This document shows, in pieces, positions 13,417 through 21,223 of a DNA stretch of 36,162 nt. Made by a program: the position numbers and the translations under genes. Origin of the DNA: an uncultured Lachnospiraceae bacterium. Lineage in GTDB: Bacteria > Bacillota > Clostridia > Lachnospirales > Lachnospiraceae. The DNA is taken from contig CADCII010000016.1 of NCBI GenBank assembly GCA_902801515.1, positions 1-36,162 of the forward strand, in the 5' to 3' direction. Every line of letters begins with the position of its first letter. Position 1 is the first letter of the stretch. The notes beneath the pieces were generated by a model. That model ran no database searches and had not been told where the DNA came from. It saw nothing but the letters and a program-made list of their open reading frames with translations.

Positions 13417-15915
13417 GTGATTAGTATTCCTGTTTATAATATGATTATTCTCCCGGACATCTCTATGACCTTCAAGAAGGACTTCTTTGATGATGATGTG
13501 TCGGGTACTATCCATGAAGGTGAAAAGATTCTGTTTCTGTTCAAGAAATCTGAAAAGAGCAGACGGAATCTGACCGGCAAGGATTTTTATCCCATTGGTC
13601 TGACCGGCGTGGTTGAGGCTGTGGATGACGACGGAGATATCACGGTGCGTTCTGAGGACCGTATGAATATCGGAGATATCATCGTATCGGAGAAAGAGAT
13701 CTATGCGGATGCCGTGATCCGGCCGGACATCAAAGATGTCAGCGAGGAAGACCGCAAGAAGCTCCTGGAGACGCTGAAGGCGCGTATCTCTGAGTTTGTT
13801 CAGAAGTTTCCGTGGGGACTGATGGTCCGCACCTATATCAACCGTTGGAAGAATCCGGAGGAGTGTGCGACAGCACTCAGTGCTTATTTCTCTATGGATG
13901 CGGACGAGCGGTTTGCGATCCTTGCGGCGGATAAGGAGTCAGAGCGGCTTGAGATGATCGAGAAGGCTGTCTATGGCTTTATCGCTGTTTCGGATGTGAC
14001 CAATGAGGCCCAGGAGCATGCGAAGGAGACCAATGAGAAGCTCTACCGTGAGGACGCGCTCAAGAAACAGATCAGTTTTCTGCAGAAGCAGCTGGATGAG
14101 ATGCATCCGGAAAATGTGTCTGACGTCAGGAAGTTTGAGGAGAAGGTAGCGAAGTCCGGCATGAATGAAACTGCCCGCAGGGAGGCGGACAAGGTTCTCG
14201 GACGTATGAAGCAGGAGGGCAAGGACAGCCATGAGTACGGCCTGCTGTATGACTATCTTGACTTTGTGACTTCTCTGGACTGGAAGAAGGAGAAATTTAA
14301 GAAGATCGATCTTAATAAGGCCCAGGAGGTCCTGGATGAGGATCACTACGGCCTGAAAAAGGTGAAGAACAGGGTCATCCAGCAGCTTGCTGTCATGAGC
14401 CTGAACAAGAAGCAGTCCGGTACGATTCTGCTGTTTGTCGGTGCACCCGGTACAGGCAAGACAAGTATCGGCCAGAGTATCGCGAAGGCGCTTGGGCGTG
14501 AGTATGTCCGGATATCGCTTGGCGGCGTAAGGGATGAGGCTGAGATAAGAGGTCACAGAAGGACCTATATCGGAGCCATGCCGGGCCGTATCATGAACGC
14601 GATGAAGAATGCCGGAACTTCCAATCCTGTCATCGTGTTGGATGAGGTAGACAAGCTGAGCCGGGACTATACCGGAGATCCTTCCAGCGCTCTTTTGGAG
14701 GTGCTGGATCCGGAGCAGAACTTCAGCTTCACCGACCATTATATGAATGTTCCCTATGATCTGTCGGACGTTTTATTTGTCTGTACGGCAAATACCACAG
14801 ATACAATACCGGAACCGCTGCTGAACCGTATGGAAGTGATTCAGTTCCCGGGCTACACAGCGGTTGAGAAGTTCCAGATCGCGAAGCGTCATCTGCTGCC
14901 CAGGGCCAGGAAGGCGACCGGGATCTCGGAAGACGCGCTGGAGGTGAAGGATGATGCGATCCGCGCAGTCATCGACAATTTCACCATGGAGAGCGGTGTC
15001 CGCGGACTGAAGAAGCAGATGGAGACACTGTGCAGGTATGCGGCCGTAGAGATCGTTGAGAATCAGTCCAAGTCAGCGGGAAATGAAAAAGGCGCGAAGA
15101 AGAATGCTGCGGACAGAGATTCAGGAAAAACAACAAAGACGTCCGGAAAATCCGCAAAGGGTAAGACAGTTCCGAAAAAGGTCGTCGTAGGTCCCGATGA
15201 TCTGCGCAAGTATCTCGACCAGAAGCCGATTCGCCATGACCAGGTGAAGGAAGAGAAGAGACCGGGCATTGTGACCGGACTTGCCTGGACTGCGGCAGGA
15301 GGAGAGATCCTCTTTATCGAGACACTGTTCACAAAGGGAACCGGCAAGGTGGTAGTGACCGGACAGCTTGGCGATGTCATGAAGGAATCCGTACAGATTG
15401 CTATCTCTCTGGTAAAAGCGATGTATCCGGACAAGGTCAAACTGTTTGCGGAAAATGACCTGCATATCCATGTTCCGGAAGGTGCGATCCCCAAGGACGG
15501 GCCGTCGGCAGGCATCACGCTGACGACTGCGCTTGCAAGCCTTGTTACTGGACGCGAAGTCAGTCCGCTCTGGGGTATGACCGGTGAAGTATCTCTTCGC
15601 GGCGGAGTGATGCCGATCGGAGGACTTCCGGAGAAACTGATGGCAGCCCAGAGAGCAGGCATCACCCAGGTGTTCATCCCTGAAGAGAATAGAGAGGATC
15701 TGGAAGAGGTCGCTGAAGAGGTGAGGAGTGCACTGAAGATCTTCCCGGTGAAGAAGGTCAGCGATGTTCTGGAGATGCTGCAGCTTCAGCCGCTCGTCTC
15801 GGAGAAGAAGGGCAGGAAGAAGAAGGAAAAAGGGATCGCTGCAGATCCGTTCCACAATGTTGAGGCTTTCTGGGGCGTAAAGGAAAACCCGATCAAGCTG
15901 CGTCCGGTTGAATAA
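13417..15915 (+). CDS. lon: ATP-dependent protease Lon
   Basis: 832 residues from a GTG at 13417, preceded by AAGGGGGT at 13401-13408. The N-terminal substrate-binding domain covers about 1-300 with a coiled-coil around KKQISFLQKQLDEMHPEN. The AAA+ module has Walker A GAPGTGKTS (from 342), Walker B VIVLDEVDKL (about 406) and the box RISLGGVRDEAEIRGHRRTY. A Lys/Ser-rich insert of about 40 residues (549-590) separates it from the protease domain. That domain has the catalytic Ser697 in KDGPSAGI and Lys740 in GLPEKLMAA, 43 residues apart as in E. coli Lon. A basic C-terminal tail follows. Lon degrades misfolded and regulatory proteins in the cytoplasm. The CIRCE operator upstream predicts heat-shock induction through HrcA. 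Confidence 0.97.
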   Translation: MISIPVYNMIILPDISMTFKKDFFDDDVSGTIHEGEKILFLFKKSEKSRRNLTGKDFYPIGLTGVVEAVDDDGDITVRSEDRMNIGDIIVSEKEIYADAVIRPDIKDVSEEDRKKLLETLKARISEFVQKFPWGLMVRTYINRWKNPEECATALSAYFSMDADERFAILAADKESERLEMIEKAVYGFIAVSDVTNEAQEHAKETNEKLYREDALKKQISFLQKQLDEMHPENVSDVRKFEEKVAKSGMNETARREADKVLGRMKQEGKDSHEYGLLYDYLDFVTSLDWKKEKFKKIDLNKAQEVLDEDHYGLKKVKNRVIQQLAVMSLNKKQSGTILLFVGAPGTGKTSIGQSIAKALGREYVRISLGGVRDEAEIRGHRRTYIGAMPGRIMNAMKNAGTSNPVIVLDEVDKLSRDYTGDPSSALLEVLDPEQNFSFTDHYMNVPYDLSDVLFVCTANTTDTIPEPLLNRMEVIQFPGYTAVEKFQIAKRHLLPRARKATGISEDALEVKDDAIRAVIDNFTMESGVRGLKKQMETLCRYAAVEIVENQSKSAGNEKGAKKNAADRDSGKTTKTSGKSAKGKTVPKKVVVGPDDLRKYLDQKPIRHDQVKEEKRPGIVTGLAWTAAGGEILFIETLFTKGTGKVVVTGQLGDVMKESVQIAISLVKAMYPDKVKLFAENDLHIHVPEGAIPKDGPSAGITLTTALASLVTGREVSPLWGMTGEVSLRGGVMPIGGLPEKLMAAQRAGITQVFIPEENREDLEEVAEEVRSALKIFPVKKVSDVLEMLQLQPLVSEKKGRKKKEKGIAADPFHNVEAFWGVKENPIKLRPVE

Positions 15916-15942
15916 GCGGCACATAGAGTATACTTGACACAG

Positions 15943-15988
15943 AGATCCATATATGGTTCAATTAATACAACCATATATGGATCTTTTT
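15943..15988 (+). terminator. Intrinsic terminator after lon
   Basis: AGATCCATATATGGTT (15943-15958) and AACCATATATGGATCT (15969-15984) form a perfect 16-base stem with a ten-base loop, followed by TTTTAT. It is 28 bases after the lon stop codon and separates lon from the next operon. Confidence 0.85.
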
Positions 15989-16034
15989 ATATGTTTAAAA
16001 CCGTATTTGGCTTTTCTGATGGAAGGGGGCTGCC

Positions 16035-16853
16035 ATGACGATCGAGCAGATGCGGGAGAGAAAGAAGGAACTGGGATATACAAATGAGCAGCTGTCACAG
16101 CTTTCAGGAGTACCGATCGGCACGCTTCAGAAAGTCCTGGGTGGCGCAACGCGCTCGCCCAGATACGATACGCTTCAGTGTATAGAGGCAGTACTCTGGC
16201 CGGAAGGAGAGGCGGATTCACGATCTGTGATAAGAGAGGACAGCTCCTGCAGAGTGAAGGATCCGTATGTCTGGGACAGACAGGGAACCTATACGCTCGA
16301 TGACTATTATGCCCTGCCGGATGAGAAGAGGGTGGAACTGATCGACGGGGTCTTCTATGACATGGCTTCACCCAGTGGAGTGCATCAGGAACTCATCGGA
16401 CTGCTGTATCTGATCTATGCAGGTTATGTACGAAGCAGGAAGGGAACCTGTAAGGTATTCCTGTCACCGTTTGACGTGCAGCTGGATTGTGATAACCGGA
16501 CTATGGTGGAGCCGGATCTGCTGGTAATCTGCAGTCGGGAGAAAATCCGGATGCGATGTATATACGGAGCACCGGATCTGGCAATAGAGATCGTTTCTCC
16601 TTCGTCCAGGAGAAAGGACCTGATCCTGAAGACACATAAGTACGAACATGCCGGCGTCAGGGAGTACTGGATCATAGATCCCGGGAAACGTCAGGTCATC
16701 GTCTATGATTTTGCGCATGAGAACTATCCGGTGATCTACGGTTTTGAGGACCGTATTCCTGTTGGAATCTGGGAAGGGGATCTGACAGTGGATTTTGCAC
16801 AGATCAGTGAAGAGATCGCATATCTGTATGAGGAGGGTATGGAGACAGAATGA
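16035..16853 (+). CDS. Uma2-family (DUF820) nuclease-like protein fused to an N-terminal XRE-type HTH
   Basis: 272 residues from ATG 16035, with GGAAGGGGG six bases upstream. Residues 1-55 form a helix-turn-helix of the XRE kind ([34 protein letters not shown]). Residues about 85-262 are the Uma2/DUF820 fold of the PD-(D/E)XK superfamily: [20 protein letters not shown], then [28 protein letters not shown] with the catalytic-type E and K, and [14 protein letters not shown]. These families are predicted endonucleases, but no cellular target is known. The fusion implies sequence-guided DNA binding. Its stop overlaps the ispF start by four bases (ATGA), so the two are probably co-translated. Confidence 0.88.
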   Translation: MTIEQMRERKKELGYTNEQLSQLSGVPIGTLQKVLGGATRSPRYDTLQCIEAVLWPEGEADSRSVIREDSSCRVKDPYVWDRQGTYTLDDYYALPDEKRVELIDGVFYDMASPSGVHQELIGLLYLIYAGYVRSRKGTCKVFLSPFDVQLDCDNRTMVEPDLLVICSREKIRMRCIYGAPDLAIEIVSPSSRRKDLILKTHKYEHAGVREYWIIDPGKRQVIVYDFAHENYPVIYGFEDRIPVGIWEGDLTVDFAQISEEIAYLYEEGMETE

Positions 16854-17398
16854 GAGTCGGAATAGGATATGACGTACACAAGTTTGCCGAAGGGCGGAAA
16901 CTTATCCTGGGCGGAGTGGAGATCCCTTATGAGAAGGGACTTCTCGGACATTCGGACGCAGATGTGATCGTCCATGCGATCATGGATGCATTGCTGGGTG
17001 CCGCTGCACTGGGAGACATCGGACAGCATTTCCCGGATACGGATCCGGAATATGAGGGGATCTCCAGTATTACGCTTCTTGAGAAGGTAGGCGGGCTGCT
17101 GGATGAGCATAATTATGTGGTAGGAAATATCGATTCGATCATCATCGCCCAGAAGCCTAAGATGATGCCTCATCTTCTTAAGATGCGCCAGAATGTGGCA
17201 GATGCCCTGCATATCGATATCGACCGGGTTTCGATCAAGGCGACCACAGAGGAAGGCCTTGGTTTTACCGGCAGAGGGGAAGGTATCGCGGCGCAGGCAA
17301 CATGCGCGCTGGAAGATCTGAGGGATGCGATCGCAGATATGAAGATGCAGGGCGGCTGCGCTGTATGCCCCGGCTGCATAAAGCAGGAGATGAACTGA
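16850..17398 (+). CDS. ispF: 2-C-methyl-D-erythritol 2,4-cyclodiphosphate synthase with a Cys-rich tail
   Basis: 182 residues from ATG 16850. Family motifs are [12 protein letters not shown] (metal ligands Asp8 and His10), [37 protein letters not shown], and [21 protein letters not shown] near the end. The enzyme forms the cyclic diphosphate intermediate of the non-mevalonate isoprenoid pathway. The usual length is about 155-160; here about 25 further residues end in [15 protein letters not shown] with three Cys, unusual for IspF. It is coupled to the upstream HTH-Uma2 gene and precedes cysS by 115 bases. Confidence 0.94.
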   Translation: MRVGIGYDVHKFAEGRKLILGGVEIPYEKGLLGHSDADVIVHAIMDALLGAAALGDIGQHFPDTDPEYEGISSITLLEKVGGLLDEHNYVVGNIDSIIIAQKPKMMPHLLKMRQNVADALHIDIDRVSIKATTEEGLGFTGRGEGIAAQATCALEDLRDAIADMKMQGGCAVCPGCIKQEMN

Positions 17399-17513
17399 GC
17401 AGGAGGACCTTTTGTCCCCGGCATCGTGGGCATGAACACAGGTTTGACAAATGGTCTGTCCGTGCATAAACTTGTAGAGAACTGACACAAGGGCAAAAGA
17501 AGGAGAATGTGCC

Positions 17514-18920
17514 ATGCTGTTCTACAATACTTTAAATAAGAAAAAAGAAGAGTTTGTACCGATCGTTCCGGGCAAGGTTTCCATCTATGTCTGCGGACCT
17601 ACGGTATATGATTTTATCCATATCGGAAATGCTCGTCCGATGATCGTATTTGACACACTGCGCCGTTATCTGGAGCACAGGGGATACGAGGTCAATTACG
17701 TATCGAACTTCACCGATGTTGATGACAAGATCATCAAGAAGTCCATCGAGGAAGGGATCACTGCACAGGAAGTTGCCGAGCGCTATATTAAAGAGTGCAA
17801 ACAGGATATGGAGCACATGAATGTGCGTCCCGCTTCTACGCATCCCCGCGCGACGGAGGAGATCGGCGGCATGATCGCCATGATCTCGGACCTGATCGAG
17901 AAAGATTTTGCCTATGAGAAGAACGGAACAGTTTATTTCCGTACCAGAAAGTTCAGAGAGTATGGAAAACTGTCCCACAAGAACCTGGACGATCTGAGGT
18001 CCGGCGGCAGAAGCCTGCTGGTTACCGGCGAGGACGAGAAGGAAGATCCGCTGGATTTCGTTCTCTGGAAGCCGAAGAAGGAAGGCGAGCCTTTCTGGGA
18101 GTCACCGTGGAGCGACGGAAGACCCGGCTGGCACATTGAATGCTCTGTCATGGCAAAGCATTATCTCGGGGAAACCATAGACATCCACGCAGGCGGAGAA
18201 GACCTGGTATTCCCGCATCATGAAAATGAGATCGCGCAGTCTGAATGCTCCAACGGAGTTCCTTTCGCAAACTACTGGCTGCACAATGCGTTCCTGAACA
18301 TTGACAACCGCAAGATGTCCAAGTCTCTGGGCAACTTCTTTACCGTGCGGGAGATCGAGAAGCATTATGATCTCCAGATCCTGCGCATGTTCATGCTGAG
18401 TGCGCATTACAGAAGCCCGCTGAACTTCTCCCACGACCTGATGGAGAGTGCGAAGTCCTCCTATGAGAGGATCTGCAATGCGGTCGACAACCTGAATTTC
18501 CTGATCGGCAGCGCGAAGACAGAATCCATGAGCGAAGCGGAGAAGGAAAAAGCGAAAGCGCTGGATGGCTTCACGAAGCAGTTTGATGAGGCTATGGATG
18601 ATGATATCAATACCGCGGATGCATTTGCAGCGGTATTCGACCTCGTCCGTTTTGCCAACAGCGAGGTGAGCTCAGACAGCTCGAAGGAATTCGCGCAGGC
18701 TGTCAAGGATGAGATCCTGATGCTGGGCGATGTCCTGGGCATGAAGTTTGAGAAGAAGGCAGAGGTCCTGGATTCCGATATCGAAGCACTGATCGAAGAG
18801 AGACAGGCTGCGCGAAAGGCAAAGAACTTTGCCAGGGCAGACGAGATCCGTGATCAGCTTGCCGGCATGGGGATCACTCTGCTTGACACCAGGGAGGGCG
18901 TCAAGTGGAAGAGAGCCTGA
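17514..18920 (+). CDS. cysS: Cysteinyl-tRNA synthetase
   Basis: 468 residues from ATG 17514, with AGAAGGAGAA upstream. The class I signatures are HIGN at residues 36-39 (YDFIHIGNARPMIVFDTLRR) and KMSKS at 267-271. Zinc-ligand segments are CGPTVYD, GWHIECSVMAKHYLG and FPHHENEIAQSE, as in canonical CysRS. It charges tRNA-Cys with cysteine in the cytoplasm. The 115-base leader is too short for a full T-box and none of the T-box core was seen. The gene overlaps mrnC by 16 bases. Confidence 0.97.
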   Translation: MLFYNTLNKKKEEFVPIVPGKVSIYVCGPTVYDFIHIGNARPMIVFDTLRRYLEHRGYEVNYVSNFTDVDDKIIKKSIEEGITAQEVAERYIKECKQDMEHMNVRPASTHPRATEEIGGMIAMISDLIEKDFAYEKNGTVYFRTRKFREYGKLSHKNLDDLRSGGRSLLVTGEDEKEDPLDFVLWKPKKEGEPFWESPWSDGRPGWHIECSVMAKHYLGETIDIHAGGEDLVFPHHENEIAQSECSNGVPFANYWLHNAFLNIDNRKMSKSLGNFFTVREIEKHYDLQILRMFMLSAHYRSPLNFSHDLMESAKSSYERICNAVDNLNFLIGSAKTESMSEAEKEKAKALDGFTKQFDEAMDDDINTADAFAAVFDLVRFANSEVSSDSSKEFAQAVKDEILMLGDVLGMKFEKKAEVLDSDIEALIEERQAARKAKNFARADEIRDQLAGMGITLLDTREGVKWKRA

Positions 18921-19351
18921 GCGGCATGGAACAGACTGCAGGTATCTCTGATTTTGCCCTTATGCTGGATCGGTTTATGGACCTTCCGTCAAGGGACTGG
19001 TCGCAGTACTCGCCTCTGACACTGGCCTGGATCGGAGATACAGTATATGACCTGATCGTCCGCACTGTCTTATTGAAGCGAGCGAACATGCAGACGGATA
19101 AACTGCACCGCATGGCATCAGCACTCGTAAATGCGAGAGCCCAGGCGAAGCGGATGGAAGAGATCCTGCCGTCACTTACAGATCGAGAAACATCGATATT
19201 CAGAAGGGGCAGGAACGCGAGTCCTTCTCATACGGCTAAAAATGCGGAGCGCAGTGAGTATCTGGAAGCGACCGGATTCGAGTGCCTGATCGGATATCTT
19301 TATCTGGAGAGGCAGTATGACCGGCTCCTGGAGCTGGTGGGACCACTCTGA
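18905..19351 (+). CDS. mrnC: Mini-ribonuclease III
   Basis: 148 residues from a GTG at 18905, inside the end of cysS, with GGGAGGG seven bases upstream. It has the RNase III catalytic fold without a dsRNA-binding domain: SPLTLAWIGDTVYDLIVRT with the catalytic Asp, RRGRNASPSHTAKNAERSEY, and ATGFECLIGYLYLERQYDRL with the catalytic Glu. In Bacillus the enzyme matures 23S rRNA. The cysS-mrnC-rlmB order is standard in Firmicutes. Confidence 0.93.
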   Translation: MEESLSGMEQTAGISDFALMLDRFMDLPSRDWSQYSPLTLAWIGDTVYDLIVRTVLLKRANMQTDKLHRMASALVNARAQAKRMEEILPSLTDRETSIFRRGRNASPSHTAKNAERSEYLEATGFECLIGYLYLERQYDRLLELVGPL

Positions 19352-19451
19352 GTGGAACCAGAGTTGTGACGGACTATAACTATAGACAACAAAGAATGTG
19401 TCCTGGCGCTGCGGTGCCGGGCGTATGTCATTCAGGACAGGAATTACGGGA

Positions 19452-20210
19452 ATGGAAACAGGAACAGCACAGAGAAATGAATCCATGATAGAAGGCCGCA
19501 ATGCGGTCCGTGAGGCGTTCAGGGCGGAGAAGACCATTGAGAGGCTGTTCGTCCAGGAGGGTCTGAAGGACGGCTCGGTGATGGACCTGATCCGCAGGGC
19601 TAAGAAGGCAGACGCGCTCGTAGATTATGTCCAGAAGGAGCGCCTCGACCAGATGTCTGAGACCGGACGGCACCAGGGCGTGATCGCGCAGATCGCCGCC
19701 TATGAATATGCTGAGGTGGAGGATATCCTGAAGAAGGCAGCAGATAAGGGAGAAGCGCCTTTTATCTTCCTGCTGGATGAGATATCGGATCCGCATAATC
19801 TCGGTGCGATCATCCGTACTGCGAATCTTTGCGGGGCTCACGGAGTCATCATCCCGAAGCGCAGGGCTGTCGGACTGACTGCTACGGTCGCCAAGGCAAG
19901 CGCGGGAGCGCTGAATTATACGCCGGTGGCAAGAGTGAACAACATGGCCCGGACCATTGAGGACCTGAAGAAGCAGGGAATCTGGTTTGTGTGCGCCGAT
20001 ATGGACGGAGAGGTTATGTACGACCTGAACCTGACCGGCCCCATGGGAGTGGTGATCGGTGCCGAGGGCAGCGGAGTCGGCAGGCTGGTGAAGGAAAAGT
20101 GCGATTTTGTCGCCTCCATACCGATGAAGGGTGATATAGATTCCCTGAACGCGTCGGTAGCGGCAGGCGTGCTTGCCTATGAGATCGTGCGGCAGAGGAT
20201 GAAAAAGTAA
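19452..20210 (+). CDS. rlmB: 23S rRNA (guanosine-2'-O-)-methyltransferase RlmB / TrmH family
   Basis: 252 residues if started at ATG 19452, which follows ACAGGAA by eight bases. Other in-frame starts are GTG 19398, ATG 19425 (no site) and ATG 19485, where the conserved sequence MIEGRNAVREAF begins. The N-terminal substrate-binding domain is followed by the SpoU knot: FLLDEISDPHNLGAIIRTAN, VGLTATVAKASAGALNYTPV, VIGAEGSGVGRLV and DSLNASVAAGVLAYEI, all family motifs. It methylates a ribose in 23S rRNA using S-adenosylmethionine. It is the last gene of the cysS-mrnC-rlmB group, about 100 bases after mrnC. Confidence 0.93.
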   Translation: METGTAQRNESMIEGRNAVREAFRAEKTIERLFVQEGLKDGSVMDLIRRAKKADALVDYVQKERLDQMSETGRHQGVIAQIAAYEYAEVEDILKKAADKGEAPFIFLLDEISDPHNLGAIIRTANLCGAHGVIIPKRRAVGLTATVAKASAGALNYTPVARVNNMARTIEDLKKQGIWFVCADMDGEVMYDLNLTGPMGVVIGAEGSGVGRLVKEKCDFVASIPMKGDIDSLNASVAAGVLAYEIVRQRMKK

Positions 20211-20271
20211 CAGATAAACATATTTCAGGCACATAATCCGGAGAAAGAAGCCATAAAGGCGCAAATTGTGC

Positions 20272-20301
20272 TTGAATGTGTCCTCTGACCTGTGATAGTA
20301 T
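20272..20301 (+). promoter_or_regulatory. Candidate promoter of secG
   Basis: TTGAAT (20272-20277), an 18-base spacer, TAGTAT (20296-20301). A small palindrome, TGCCGTA-CA-TACGGCA (20310-20325), lies in the leader, followed by TTTATTT. AAGGAG at 20341 precedes the secG start at 20359. Confidence 0.45.
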
Positions 20302-20358
20302 GTCATTTGTGCCGTACATACGGCATTTATTTGACATGGATAAGGAGTAATAGAGGTT

Positions 20359-20715
20359 ATGAAGATCTTTCTGACAATTATCTTTCTGGCAGTGTGTATA
20401 GCACTGGTTGTTATTGTACTTATGCAGGAAGGAAAGTCCGCCGGACTTGGTTCGATCGGCGGTATCGGCGATTCTTACTGGGGAAAGAATAAGAGTAGAT
20501 CCATGGAAGGCAATCTTGTGAAGTTTACCAGGATCCTGGCTGCTGCGTTTCTCCTGATCGCGCTTGTGCTGAATATGATCCCTGACAAGACGAAGGTCAC
20601 TACTCCCACAGCAACTGCTGAGACGGAAGCGATGACCGAGGCGTCCACAGCTATGACGGAAGCAATGGCTGCTGCTACGGAAGCAGAGCAGGCTCTTGCT
20701 GAGACAGAAGCCTGA
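20359..20715 (+). CDS. secG: Preprotein translocase subunit SecG with acidic tail
   Basis: 118 residues from ATG 20359. Two membrane segments are present, ILTIIFLAVCIALVVIVLM-like at residues 3-22 and ILAAAFLLIALVLNMI at about 58-73. The conserved loop QEGKSAGLGSIGG between them is diagnostic of SecG. SecG is part of SecYEG and assists protein export. The family is usually 70-80 residues; here about 40 extra residues rich in Thr, Glu and Ala (repeats like TEAMTEAS) follow the second helix. The start is preceded by AAGGAG at a slightly long spacing. Confidence 0.93.
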   Translation: MKIFLTIIFLAVCIALVVIVLMQEGKSAGLGSIGGIGDSYWGKNKSRSMEGNLVKFTRILAAAFLLIALVLNMIPDKTKVTTPTATAETEAMTEASTAMTEAMAAATEAEQALAETEA

Positions 20716-20774
20716 GTCCCGGGACTGTAATGCCTGAGTCTTTATGACGTAGGGCTGTATTCTATAAAAAACAA

Positions 20775-20803
20775 TTGACACGGGTTCTTCGCTGTGATAG
20801 AAT
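20775..20803 (+). promoter_or_regulatory. Promoter of tRNA-Thr within an inverted repeat
   Basis: TTGACA (20775-20780), 17 bases, TAGAAT (20798-20803). The same DNA forms an inverted repeat GACACGGGTTCT (20777-20788) / AGAATCCGTGTC (20799-20810) with one mismatch and a ten-base spacer, covering both promoter boxes. The tRNA starts 28 bases after the -10 box. Confidence 0.75.
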
Positions 20804-20830
20804 CCGTGTCGTTGACGAAATTGTCAATAA

Positions 20831-20903
20831 GCTGCTGTGGCTCAGTCGGTAGAGCGTCACATTGGTAATGTGGAGGTCACCAGTTCGATTCTGGTCAGCA
20901 GCT
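20831..20903 (+). tRNA. tRNA-Thr (GGT)
   Basis: A 73-base cloverleaf. The acceptor GCTGCTG pairs with CAGCAGC, the D arm is GCTCAGTCGGTAGAGC, the anticodon stem TCACA/TGTGG holds the loop TTGGTAA with anticodon GGT, and the T arm is ACCAGTTCGATTCTGGT. The discriminator is T and no CCA is encoded. It is followed by TTTTTT. Confidence 0.95.
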
Positions 20904-20969
20904 TTTTTATTTTGCCTAAAATGAGGCATGAAAGATTGCTGATAACAATATGATATTTGCTTTTCTGTA

Positions 20970-21001
20970 AGCCTTCGACTTCTGTGAGTCGGAGGCTTTT
21001 T
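20970..21001 (+). terminator. Intrinsic terminator downstream of tRNA-Thr
   Basis: AGCCTTCGACT (20970-20980) pairs with AGTCGGAGGCT (20987-20997), an 11-base stem with one wobble and a six-base loop, followed by TTTT. It probably ends the tRNA-Thr transcript. Confidence 0.75.
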
Positions 21002-21116
21002 GCTACTCTCTTAATTCGATTCTCAGGAGTCTTTAACAAAAAGGATACAATTAGAAGCATTGAAAGAAACGCAGGATTCTTCACCAATAAACTGTTTTGT
21101 TGTATACTTAAACTAC

Positions 21117-21145
21117 TTGTTTATACTGCTTTGCGATTTTATATA
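21117..21145 (+). promoter_or_regulatory. Candidate promoter of the surface-protein cluster
   Basis: TTGTTT (21117-21122), 17 bases, TATATA (21140-21145), 78 bases before the first gene. It is the best-matching pair in the AT-rich leader, although overlapping alternatives such as TATACT at 21122 exist. Confidence 0.35.
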
Positions 21146-21223
21146 TGGTCACTGCTGAGTGGTCTGGCAAAGCAGCAATCTGATGATATACAGCTCAAGT
21201 TTTGATTTCCGGAGGAATGATGT

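Larger units (their letters stand above)
20904..21223. other. Intergenic region between tRNA-Thr and the surface-protein cluster
   Basis: 320 bases with no credible gene; short frames lack binding sites. It holds a terminator (20970-21001) and a candidate promoter (21117-21145). An imperfect CTGCT...AGCAG hairpin lies close to 21150-21175. Confidence 0.5.

Noticed and set aside
17399-17513. T-box riboswitch upstream of cysS
   Set aside because: Only 115 bases, with no terminator hairpin and no recognisable T-box core sequence.
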